From positions 1-43,645 of the forward strand of contig CAZYAN010000035.1 in assembly GCA_964645585.1 (NCBI GenBank): DNA of 43,645 nt, written 5' to 3'. The notes beneath the pieces were generated by a model, which worked only from the letters and a program-made list of their open reading frames with translations, did no database searches and was not told the DNA's origin. How positions within the stretch are numbered: the first letter of the stretch is position 1; every line of letters begins with the position of its first letter. This document shows, in pieces, positions 7,740-14,565 of this stretch. Both the position numbers and the translations under genes were made by a program. This stretch comes from DATGSL01 sp964645585 (GTDB lineage: Bacteria > Verrucomicrobiota > Verrucomicrobiia > Opitutales > T3Sed10-336).

Positions 7740-8163
7740 AAATTTAGAAGGACCCCTGCTTGGAACAGGTAAAGAAAGGCCGCATCCTGAACGGTTCCCC
7801 GTCGATCCGTGATTTTCCGGCCCGCGGACAGAGAATTCACCATGNNNNNNNNNNNNNNNNNNNNNNNNNNNNNNNNNNNNNNNNNNNNNNNNNNNNNNNN
7901 NNNNNNNNNNNNNNNNNNNNNNNNNNNNNNNNNNNNNNNNNNNNAGCGAATCTTCCACTGATGATTCGAACCCATGTAGCGAATCTTCCACTGAAGATTC
8001 GACGATCGATGAATCCAGTGGCGTCGTCGCAACAGGATGATTCGACCCGCGCTTGCTTCTTTGTCGCTCAGCCACACCTTCCGCTGCTGCTCAGTCGGCC
8101 CCCGCGTCACAATTTAATCGTGCGTTCCCGTAAATCTTCGTGCTAGCCTCTCCGGCTTTCCGG
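7740..8163. other. Divergent intergenic region with assembly gap and repeats
   Basis: The region between the divergent glmS and repeat-protein genes should hold both promoters, but no clear -10/-35 pair could be assigned. It contains 100 Ns (7845-7944) and the tandem hairpin repeats at 7945-8001. The base string before the gap ends in CCATG. The repeat unit junction reads CCCATGTAGCGAATC, so the gap interrupts the array at a unit boundary. Frames open across it (ESSVEDS-like translations) are products of the repeat, not genes. Confidence 0.7.
7945..8001. repeat. Tandem REP-like hairpins (33-bp period) beside the gap
   Basis: Two copies of the CGAATCTTC...GA[A/T]GATTCG hairpin lie 33 bp apart: arms at 7947-7955/7960-7968 and 7980-7988/7993-8001. 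The second copy is a perfect palindrome; the first has one mismatch. Further copies probably lie within the 100-N gap immediately to the left. Confidence 0.85.
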
Positions 8164-9648
8164 ATGCCTCGTGTCGCACAGTTTCTTTGGCTCACTCTGT
8201 TTGCCGTGCTCGCAGCGCAAGCTGCCGCGATGCCGGAGGTTAATTACTGGCCGGTGTTCGTCGACAAGCGCGACGAAGGCGTGCCTTTCGCCAATTGGGA
8301 GGCCTTCGGGCCGCTCGTCTTTCAGAAGGAATCCGAGGAAACGGAGATCTGGGGGATCCGGCCAGTCTTCACGGCTTTCCACGACAGAGAACGCGATACG
8401 TACAGCCGCCATTTTCTGTATCCCGTTCTCAATCTCCGCGAGTGGCCATATGGCTCATCCTGGGATATTTTGACACTGATCCGGTACCAGTCGTTCTCGC
8501 CCGATGGCGGGATCGGCGACCGGATTTTCCAGTTTTTCCCCTTTGTTTTCTGGGGCAAGAAGACCGATCCCGACGATTCTTGGTTCGGTCTCTTCCCGAT
8601 CTACGGGGAAACGCGCAATTTTCTCACCTACAACGAAATTCACTGGATCCTGTTTCCCTTGTACGCCCGCTTGGTTCGTGACGACACGACGACTTACGCC
8701 GCGCCTTGGCCATTTGTCCGGTTCGTTCGAGGCCCGGAAACCCGCGGCTTTCACCTCTGGCCGTTTTACGGGAAGGTCGAACGGGAAAACTATTCGTCAC
8801 ACGTTTACTGGCTCTGGCCCCTCGGCTACAAAGTGCGCCGGGAACTTTGGAAGGAGCAGCCGTTTGAAGCATCGGGATTTCTGCCTTTCTACGCCTCCTC
8901 GAGATCGGACCGTGCTGTCAGCCGAACGGTTCTCTGGCCATTCTTCGGCTACACGGCGAGCACCAATCCGCGGTATTTTGAGAAGCGCTATTTCTGGCCG
9001 TTCTTCGTTCAGCGAAGCGGCGGCAGCTACATCAACCGGTGGGCGCCGTTCTACTCCCGTTCCGTTCGGTCCGCCGTCGACTTGCGCTGGATTCTGTGGC
9101 CGTTTCACCGGCGCGCGATTTGGGAAGAACACGGCCTGCTCAATGAACGCACCCAGTTCCTTTATTTTCTCTACTGGTCGCAGGTTCAATCGAGTGTGGC
9201 GCAACCCGAGCTCGATCCGGCGATCAAGCAGCACGTTTGGCCGTTTTACAGTTACTGGGACAACGGCGCCGGCCGCAAACAGCTCCAGGCGCTCAGCCCG
9301 TTTGAGGTCTTTTTTCCGTTCAACGACGTCGTCCGGGAAACGTGGTCCCCGCTGTTTGCCCTCTACCGTTTTGAAGCCGAGGAAAACGTCGGCTCGCGCC
9401 ATGCATTCCTGTTCAATTTCATCACGGCGACGAGCCGCGAGGAGAAACAGCGCTTCGAGTTCCATGTTGGACCCGTCTTCAGTTACCGGCGTGCGGCCGA
9501 AAGCAAACAATGGGAGATCCTGAAAGGACTCGTCTCGTTCACACGGGACAGCGAAGGCCGTTCATTCGGCGCCTTCTGGTTCAATCGGCCGAAAGCGCCG
9601 TCGAGCCAGATCGAGGCGCAACGGTCAGGAGAGGAGAGCGATGAATAA
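8164..9648 (+). CDS. Secreted aromatic-proline repeat protein, Mla-linked, unknown
   Basis: 494-residue protein of unknown function from the ATG chosen here; a GTG at 8140 is an alternative. Residues 1-22 form a signal peptide (FLWLTLFAVLAAQAAA). The rest is an array of short segments centred on hydrophobic-Pro-hydrophobic motifs such as YWPVF, FFPFVFW, LFPIYG, LWPFYG, LWPFFGY, FWPFF and VWPFYSY. The motif prolines fall near residues 30, 50, 67, 87, 126, 145, 165, 183, 200, 219, 241, 259, 279, 295, 313, 360, 385, 396 and 437, giving a period of 16-22. The period suggests repeated beta-hairpins, for example an outer-membrane barrel or a propeller. Its stop codon overlaps the mlaE start (ATGAATAA) behind a GGAGAGGAG ribosome site, so it is coupled to the lipid-transport genes. 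I do not recognise a named family. Confidence 0.8.
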   Translation: MPRVAQFLWLTLFAVLAAQAAAMPEVNYWPVFVDKRDEGVPFANWEAFGPLVFQKESEETEIWGIRPVFTAFHDRERDTYSRHFLYPVLNLREWPYGSSWDILTLIRYQSFSPDGGIGDRIFQFFPFVFWGKKTDPDDSWFGLFPIYGETRNFLTYNEIHWILFPLYARLVRDDTTTYAAPWPFVRFVRGPETRGFHLWPFYGKVERENYSSHVYWLWPLGYKVRRELWKEQPFEASGFLPFYASSRSDRAVSRTVLWPFFGYTASTNPRYFEKRYFWPFFVQRSGGSYINRWAPFYSRSVRSAVDLRWILWPFHRRAIWEEHGLLNERTQFLYFLYWSQVQSSVAQPELDPAIKQHVWPFYSYWDNGAGRKQLQALSPFEVFFPFNDVVRETWSPLFALYRFEAEENVGSRHAFLFNFITATSREEKQRFEFHVGPVFSYRRAAESKQWEILKGLVSFTRDSEGRSFGAFWFNRPKAPSSQIEAQRSGEESDE

Positions 9649-10393
9649 AATCACCGCGTTTTTGGACCACATCGGGGGTGCCGTCCTCCTGCTTGTTCGA
9701 TCGGTGGCCTACGTTCCCAGCCTGCCGCGCAATGCGCGACGCTTTCTCGACCAGTGTTTGTTGATCGGCTACACGACCCTCCCGATCGTAGCCATCCTCA
9801 GCTTCTTCATCGGCGGAGTGCTCGCCCTTCAAACCGGTTACGGTCTCCGCAATCTGGGCGGCGAACCGTACATCGGCGCGATCGTCGGACTTTCCATGGC
9901 GCGCGAGCTCGCGCCGGTGATGATCTCCATCCTTCTCGCCGGACGAGTCGGATCGGCTATCACCGCCGAAATCGCTTCAATGAAGGTTTACAGCGAGATC
10001 GATGCGCTCATCACCATGAATATCCCTCCCGAGCGGATGCTTGTGATGCCGCGGCTCGTCGCCGTCCTGTTCATGATGCCCACGCTCGCGATTCTTGGGA
10101 ATGTCATCGGCTGGATGGCGGGAGCGGTCGTTTCCCAGTACGTCAGCTTCATCGGCGTCAGCGGCGAGGTTTATTTCAGAGCCTTGCGCGACGCGGTGGA
10201 GTTCGCGGATGTTCTCGACGGGCTGATCAAAGCCCAAATCTTCGGATTTCTCGTCGTCCTGATCGCCTGCCATATCGGCTTGCGCACAAAAGGCGGCCCG
10301 CGGGAGATCGGCAACTCGGTCACCCAGTCCGTCGTCGTTTCACTGATCACGATCCTCGTGCTCGATTACTTCGTCACGCGAGCTCTCCTTTAA
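9641..10393 (+). CDS. mlaE: MlaE-type ABC transporter permease
   Basis: Inner-membrane permease of the MlaFEDB/Mkl class, moving phospholipids between the inner membrane and a periplasmic MCE ring. The 250 residues are the usual size. The conserved core, SMARELAPVMISILLAGRVG followed by SAITAEIASMKVYSEIDAL, lies near residues 85-123, with four to five surrounding hydrophobic segments and a hydrophobic C-terminus. It starts within the last codons of the upstream repeat-protein gene (8-bp overlap) behind a strong GGAGAGGAG ribosome site. Expression is therefore tied to that protein. mlaF follows after 31 bp. Confidence 0.93.
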   Translation: MNKITAFLDHIGGAVLLLVRSVAYVPSLPRNARRFLDQCLLIGYTTLPIVAILSFFIGGVLALQTGYGLRNLGGEPYIGAIVGLSMARELAPVMISILLAGRVGSAITAEIASMKVYSEIDALITMNIPPERMLVMPRLVAVLFMMPTLAILGNVIGWMAGAVVSQYVSFIGVSGEVYFRALRDAVEFADVLDGLIKAQIFGFLVVLIACHIGLRTKGGPREIGNSVTQSVVVSLITILVLDYFVTRALL

Positions 10394-10424
10394 ATTTCCG
10401 CCGTCCGCTTTTTGACCCGCCATC

Positions 10425-11219
10425 ATGCCAGAACCGGATTCCACCAACCAGACTGATGCCGTCCCGGTCCACATTCGGAACGTCAGCAAGTCGTTCGGAA
10501 GCCACCTGGTGCTCGACAACATCAATGTCGATGTCACTCCGGGCGAGATTTTCGTCGTCATGGGACCGAGTGGATCCGGAAAAACCGTCTTGCTCAAAAT
10601 CATCGCCGGCCTTGAGGATCCCTCATCCGGTTCAATCCTTGTCGCCGATGTCGATTCCCGCGACCGCGCGTTTCGGGAGCGGACGCGCATGGCGCTCGTT
10701 TTCCAAGCCGGGGCTCTCTTCAATTCGATGACCGTCTTCGACAACCTCGCCTTGTATCCGCGCGAACACCGGCTGTTCGACAAGAAGACAATCCAGGACA
10801 AAGTTATGGATGCCTTGCGCATCGTCGGCCTTGAAGGAGCGGAAAAGAAGATCCCCGCCGAATTGAGCGGCGGGATGCGCAAACGGGTGGCCGTTGCGCG
10901 GGCGCTCGTCATGGAACCGCAACTGATCCTTTACGATGAGCCGACTTCCGAGCTCGATCCCATCATGGCCGCGACCATCAGTGAAATGATCGCCACGCTC
11001 CGCGATGAACGCGGGGTCACGACGATCGTCGTCTCCCACGATCGCGATCTGGCGCTCACCATCGGCGATCGTGTCGGCATCCTCATGGATGGAAAACTCG
11101 TAGCGCTCGATACGCCGGAGCGAGTGCGCGAGTCATCGGATCCGGCTATCAACGATTTTTTGAACCCGGTCATTGACCTGGAAAATCCGCGATTCAAACA
11201 AACCCGCCAACCGTCATGA
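10425..11219 (+). CDS. mlaF: MlaF-type ABC transporter ATP-binding protein
   Basis: Cytoplasmic ATPase driving the MlaE permease. The 264 residues contain Walker A GPSGSGKT (47-54), Q-loop Gln94, signature LSGGMRKR (147-154), Walker B LILYDEPTSELDP (167-179) and the switch His205. The SELDP variant replaces the more common SGLDP. The C-terminal tail (DPAINDFLNP onward) is the MlaF-type extension. Its TGA stop overlaps the ATG of the MCE gene (ATGA), so the two are translationally coupled. No MlaB (STAS) gene is present next to it. Confidence 0.94.
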   Translation: MPEPDSTNQTDAVPVHIRNVSKSFGSHLVLDNINVDVTPGEIFVVMGPSGSGKTVLLKIIAGLEDPSSGSILVADVDSRDRAFRERTRMALVFQAGALFNSMTVFDNLALYPREHRLFDKKTIQDKVMDALRIVGLEGAEKKIPAELSGGMRKRVAVARALVMEPQLILYDEPTSELDPIMAATISEMIATLRDERGVTTIVVSHDRDLALTIGDRVGILMDGKLVALDTPERVRESSDPAINDFLNPVIDLENPRFKQTRQPS

Positions 11220-12214
11220 AAGAAACTTTGAACACCGTGCGTGTCGGCCTGTTTTGCCTCCTTGGCTTCGCCGTCACCTGGATTGTCTACGAAACCCTTC
11301 AGGAAGGGCGCTTGCTCAAGACTGCTGGCTACACGATCCTTGGCCGCTTTGAGGACGTAAAACTTCTCCGTGCAGGAGACGATGTGCGCATTTCCGGCGT
11401 CCGCGTCGGACGTGTTTCCGAAACCCGCCTCCAAAACGGCCTCGCCGAAGTCGTGATGGAGATCGGCGAAGATGTCCGCATCGCCAGCGACTCGGTCGCG
11501 ACGATCGCGACTTCCAGCGTGCTCGGGAGCAACCATGTCGTCATCGATCTCGGGGACGCGCCGGAGAAACTCGAGCCGGGCGATTTGATCGCGACGCGCC
11601 ACACAGCCGACCTCAACGAGGTCTTTGCCAAACTCGGCGATATTGCCGATCGCGTCGACGGGCTGTTTGACAGTCTTGACGGAACCTTGGGTGCGATCAC
11701 CGGGACCGAGGACCAGCCCAGCGCGCTCCAAACGCTTAATACCGTCCTGAACGAGAATCGGGAATCGCTCCGAACGACAATGGACAATCTCCGCGACATC
11801 ACTGGCCGAATCAACTCCGGTGAGGGAACGATCGGGCGGCTGATCAATGACGAAGGGGCGTACGACCGACTGATTGCCGCGGTCGACGAGATCGCGCGGG
11901 CCGCCGAGCAGGCATCGGAAATGACTGCCAGCGCAAACGAGGTCGTCAGCCACATTCGAGCCGGCGAAGGCACTTTAGGCAGTCTGATCTACGGCGAAGA
12001 GGTCGGCCAGGAAATCGAGGCGATCGCCTCGAACCTGCGCGAACTCTCCGAGAGACTCGTCAACGGAGAGGGAACCCTCGGCCGCCTGCTTGCCGACGAC
12101 AGCCTCTTTAACGATCTCCAGGCCGTCATCCAAAAGGCGGAGCGGACAATTGACGGACTCAATGAACAGGGCCCGATCACGGCGGTTGGCGTCGCGGCGG
12201 GCGCCTTGTTTTAA
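11216..12214 (+). CDS. mlaD: MCE-domain lipid transport protein (MlaD-like)
   Basis: Inner-membrane-anchored periplasmic protein whose MCE domain should form the hexameric lipid-binding ring on the transporter. The 332 residues have one N-terminal transmembrane helix (8-27) and an MCE domain (about 36-125) containing LRAGDDVRISGVRVGRV. The long C-terminal region is unlike E. coli MlaD. It is predicted helical and contains three repeats, GEGTIGRLIND (202-212), GEGTLGSLIYG (250-260) and GEGTLGRLLAD (284-294), spaced about 48 and 34 residues apart. Such GEGTLGRLL repeats occur in long MCE proteins and may build a stalk across the periplasm. It ends the operon; no MlaC or MlaA follows, and the next gene is convergent. 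Confidence 0.92.
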   Translation: MKETLNTVRVGLFCLLGFAVTWIVYETLQEGRLLKTAGYTILGRFEDVKLLRAGDDVRISGVRVGRVSETRLQNGLAEVVMEIGEDVRIASDSVATIATSSVLGSNHVVIDLGDAPEKLEPGDLIATRHTADLNEVFAKLGDIADRVDGLFDSLDGTLGAITGTEDQPSALQTLNTVLNENRESLRTTMDNLRDITGRINSGEGTIGRLINDEGAYDRLIAAVDEIARAAEQASEMTASANEVVSHIRAGEGTLGSLIYGEEVGQEIEAIASNLRELSERLVNGEGTLGRLLADDSLFNDLQAVIQKAERTIDGLNEQGPITAVGVAAGALF

Positions 12215-12232
12215 TTAAGTCGCGTTAGCCGC

Positions 12233-13216
12233 TCAATTCGCGGCGGCGCGCTGAAGACGATCGTTGATCGCGGGCGCGAGGCCGGAGTCGCCGGGCGCGC
12301 GTTCGGCAATCAATGTGGCGTAACCGCGCCGGTCGACTTCCCGGAGGATCCCGAACAGGGATTGGGCCGCTTGGATGTCGTCTCCATCCTCCGTCAGCCA
12401 AAACGCGTTCTTTGGAAGCGAACGGGATGTGGCTGGCTTCCGATAAAAAACATACGCCGCCGATGGATCTTGTTCGACTTCCGCAAGCGAAAGGCTGTCG
12501 CGAAGCTCACAAACCGACCGGGGACTGTAATGTTTGCTCAATTGCCCCGGCATGACGGCTTCGGAGGTTCCATCGGTTTCAGTCGCCGCCTTGACCGTTC
12601 GGCCCAGTGCGGTTTCGATCGCCTCGCGAGGGATCGCGCCTGGCCGCAGGAGAATCGGTTTGTCCGGATCACGAACGTCGACAATCGTCGATTCAATTCC
12701 ATGTTCACACGGACCGCCGTCAAGAATGGAAGGAATGCGGTCGCCGAGGCTTTCCTGGACATGCTGGGCGGTTGTCGGGCTGACATAGCCGAACGGGTTT
12801 GCGCTCGGCGCGGCCAAGGGACCCTCGCACGCGTGCAGCAACTGCTGAAAGACCGGATGCTTCGGAATTCGCACCGCAACGGAGTCTCGTCCCGCCGTGA
12901 CAATATCCGGGATCAAGACCTTCTTTCGGAGAACCAGCGTCAGCGGCCCCGGCCAGAACGCTTCCCCGAGCGGGGCGACCGCCGAGGTTGCCTCAGCAAT
13001 CCGGTTTAACGAATATCCCGCTGGCAAATGTACAATCAGCGGATCAAATTTCGGCCGCTGTTTCGCTGCAAAAATTCGCGCGCAAGCGGCCGCGTCGAAA
13101 GCGTAAGCAGCCAAGCCGTAAACCGTCTCTGTCGGTACAGCAACAATTTCTCCCGCGAGCAATTGCTTGCTCAAAAGAGAAATGGTGTCACTGGAAGGCC
13201 TGTAAATTTTTGCCAG
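12233..13216 (-). CDS. tsaC: L-threonylcarbamoyladenylate synthase (Sua5/TsaC), CTG start
   Basis: Cytosolic enzyme that makes threonylcarbamoyl-AMP from threonine, bicarbonate and ATP for the t6A modification of tRNAs reading ANN codons. It has the YrdC domain (VAVPTETVYGLAA, KQRPKFDPLIVHL, APSANPFGYVSPT) and a C-terminal Sua5 domain beginning after PGQLSKHYSPRS, so it is the long Sua5 form. The first conventional start (TTG at 13174) lies inside the conserved N-terminus. The frame upstream reads AKIYRPSSDTISLLSKQLL, which fits the family's usual leader. A stop codon then closes the frame, and the only good start is CTG at 13214-13216, 9 nt after a GAGGA ribosome site. That gives 327 residues. 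It lies 36 bp after rpsR. Confidence 0.88.
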   Translation of the reverse strand: MAKIYRPSSDTISLLSKQLLAGEIVAVPTETVYGLAAYAFDAAACARIFAAKQRPKFDPLIVHLPAGYSLNRIAEATSAVAPLGEAFWPGPLTLVLRKKVLIPDIVTAGRDSVAVRIPKHPVFQQLLHACEGPLAAPSANPFGYVSPTTAQHVQESLGDRIPSILDGGPCEHGIESTIVDVRDPDKPILLRPGAIPREAIETALGRTVKAATETDGTSEAVMPGQLSKHYSPRSVCELRDSLSLAEVEQDPSAAYVFYRKPATSRSLPKNAFWLTEDGDDIQAAQSLFGILREVDRRGYATLIAERAPGDSGLAPAINDRLQRAAAN

Positions 13217-13225
13217 CGCGAAAAA

Positions 13226-13230
13226 TCCTC
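13226..13230 (-). promoter_or_regulatory. Ribosome binding site supporting the tsaC CTG start
   Basis: GAGGA on the minus strand, 9 nt before the proposed CTG start and just after the in-frame TGA that closes the frame. It decides the start because no other initiation codon in this frame is so placed. Confidence 0.55.
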
Positions 13231-13252
13231 ACGATTCGCCGCGGGCGCAGGC

Positions 13253-13453
13253 TTACTTCATCAATAGCATGTTGCGCGCCCGCTTGATCTGCTTCGTAAC
13301 GGCGCGCTGATCTTTCGCGGACAGACCGGTAATCCGGCGCGGCAAAATCTTGCCGGTGTCAGTTACGTAGCGCGAAAGAATCTCCGGAGCCGTAAACGGC
13401 ACTTCGGATGGTGTCAGCGACTTTTTCTGTTTCTTATCTGTTTCGTTGCTCAT
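13253..13453 (-). CDS. rpsR: 30S ribosomal protein S18
   Basis: 66-residue component of the small ribosomal subunit, binding 16S rRNA near S6. The core YVTDTGKILPRRITGLSAKD followed by QRAVTKQIKRARNMLL is the S18 signature. A lysine-rich N-terminus precedes it. A longer open frame exists upstream, but the ATG at 13453 gives the family length. Its location between tsaC and hslO is unusual, since rpsR normally sits with rpsF, ssb and rplI; none of those is in the window. A second S18 gene elsewhere in the genome is therefore possible. Confidence 0.95.
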   Translation of the reverse strand: MSNETDKKQKKSLTPSEVPFTAPEILSRYVTDTGKILPRRITGLSAKDQRAVTKQIKRARNMLLMK

Positions 13454-13566
13454 CTCGATCGATCGTCTCAACGCGGGGCAGCTGCCTGCCGATGTCCACG
13501 CTGATGATTGCGGAAAAACGCTAAACCGTAGCGCACCTCTTGCCGGACGCAAGCAGATTCCACAGG

Positions 13567-14373
13567 TTAGTTTCTCCTTTCTTCCCCCTTTGCCAAATGT
13601 GCCTCCATTGTCTCGCGGGTGATGGTGTAGCGGCCGGCACAGCGTGGACATTCGACACGGATGGACTCGTCGCCTCCAAACAGAGCTTCGGGATCCTCGA
13701 CCATTGTTGGTGCAAGAACCTGAAGAATCCGTGACTGATTGCAGCCGCAGTGCCAGCGGTACGGGCGGCGTTCCAAAAGGGCAACTGTTTCAGTTGCATT
13801 GACGTCCCGAATACCGGCCGTGTCAATCGCTTGCAGCCATGGCAGATCGCAATCCGGGTGTGCACAGATCAACGCGAACTCTTCGGCATCGAGCTGGAAG
13901 TAGCGCGCGGGACGCTGTTCGCTTTGTCGGTAAAAGCACTCCGCAGCATGAAACGGATCATCGCCCTCAAAATTGACGGCGCTGCGACGGACGGGTTGGC
14001 CGCTTCGCGACACTTCCGAAAAGAAAAGATTCGTGTCTCCCTCCTTCACCTGCTCGGTAAAGATTCTTCCCGCGACGCCTCCGGTCTCATTATCCGCCAC
14101 GAGAAACACATTGAGCAGCGGCTTCTGGAAGTTGAGTGTCCATGCAATGATCTCGTTTCGCGGCCGTGACGCGCAGTGGAGGACAAACGCCGCGAGCGCG
14201 CACTTAAAAAGCCGGTCGTGCCCGGGTTCCGGTCGCAGCTGGTTGTCAGCCAAGTGCAAGTAGTAATCGATGTAAAGCGGTCCGAATTCCGCGTTCGTCA
14301 GGAGAGCGTTGCGATAACGCACAAAGGCGGACGTCACGGGAAAGACAGATGTAGCTGGTTCAGGAGACGGCAT
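13567..14373 (-). CDS. hslO: Redox-regulated chaperone Hsp33
   Basis: Cytosolic holdase activated by oxidation and heat. The 268 residues end with the zinc-binding redox switch: CGC in the segment YRWHCGCNQSRI, then 30 residues, then CPRC. This is the classical C-x-C...C-x-x-C arrangement. The N-terminal domain contains ADNETGGVAGRIFTEQVKEG and FHAAECFYRQSEQ, typical of the family. The ATG at 14373 is preferred because the longer open frame upstream would begin inside the wzc terminator. No ribosome binding site is evident, but the leader contains two mutually exclusive hairpins. It is read in the same direction as rpsR and tsaC. Confidence 0.93.
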   Translation of the reverse strand: MPSPEPATSVFPVTSAFVRYRNALLTNAEFGPLYIDYYLHLADNQLRPEPGHDRLFKCALAAFVLHCASRPRNEIIAWTLNFQKPLLNVFLVADNETGGVAGRIFTEQVKEGDTNLFFSEVSRSGQPVRRSAVNFEGDDPFHAAECFYRQSEQRPARYFQLDAEEFALICAHPDCDLPWLQAIDTAGIRDVNATETVALLERRPYRWHCGCNQSRILQVLAPTMVEDPEALFGGDESIRVECPRCAGRYTITRETMEAHLAKGEERRN

Positions 14374-14432
14374 AGAGTTTACGTTATTCAAAATTATGAA
14401 ATGCCAAATGCATTCCTGTTTTCCCGCGGCAA

Positions 14433-14480
14433 GGAAAGCACTTTCCTGATAATCCTCTCCTGCAGCAGAGGAAAGGTGCT
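14433..14480 (-). promoter_or_regulatory. Structured leader upstream of hslO
   Basis: Two competing hairpins can form in the leader between the wzc terminator and the hslO start. The first is GGAAA-GCAC-TTTCC (14433-14446). The second is a longer stem in which AGCACTTT (14437-14444) pairs with AAAGGTGCT (14472-14480) with one bulge, enclosing CCTCT/AGAGG. The shared segment makes them mutually exclusive, as in a thermosensor or attenuator. A function is only inferred. Confidence 0.4.
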
Positions 14481-14498
14481 CTGCGCTCGAGTCGAACC

Positions 14499-14530
14499 AA
14501 AAAAAAGGCGCGGCAGTATCCTGCCGCACC
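14499..14530 (-). terminator. Intrinsic terminator of the exopolysaccharide export operon
   Basis: On the minus strand a 10-bp GC-rich stem (GGTGCGGCAG/CTGCCGCGCC, one G-U pair) with a GATA loop is followed by eight Ts. It lies 35 bp after the wzc stop codon. Confidence 0.92.
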
Positions 14531-14565
14531 TTTGTGAAAGTAAAATTCCGTTCAACTCAAAGAAA

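Noticed and set aside
6195..7772. Plus-strand 525-codon open frame opposite glmS
   Set aside because: It is the complement of a highly conserved gene in GC-rich DNA, is rich in Arg/Pro/His and shows no family motif.
7740..7844. A glmS ribozyme upstream of glmS
   Set aside because: No ribozyme core was recognised, and that element is known mainly from Firmicutes.
5886..8075. A longer glmS reading frame (729 codons) running through the gap and hairpin repeats
   Set aside because: GlmS requires Cys2 as its N-terminal residue after Met removal; MCGIIGYAG at 7739 is the true start, and the upstream translation is repeat sequence and Ns.
13454..13651. N-terminally extended S18
   Set aside because: The added 66 codons do not resemble S18 and overlap the end of hslO; the ATG at 13453 gives the family length.
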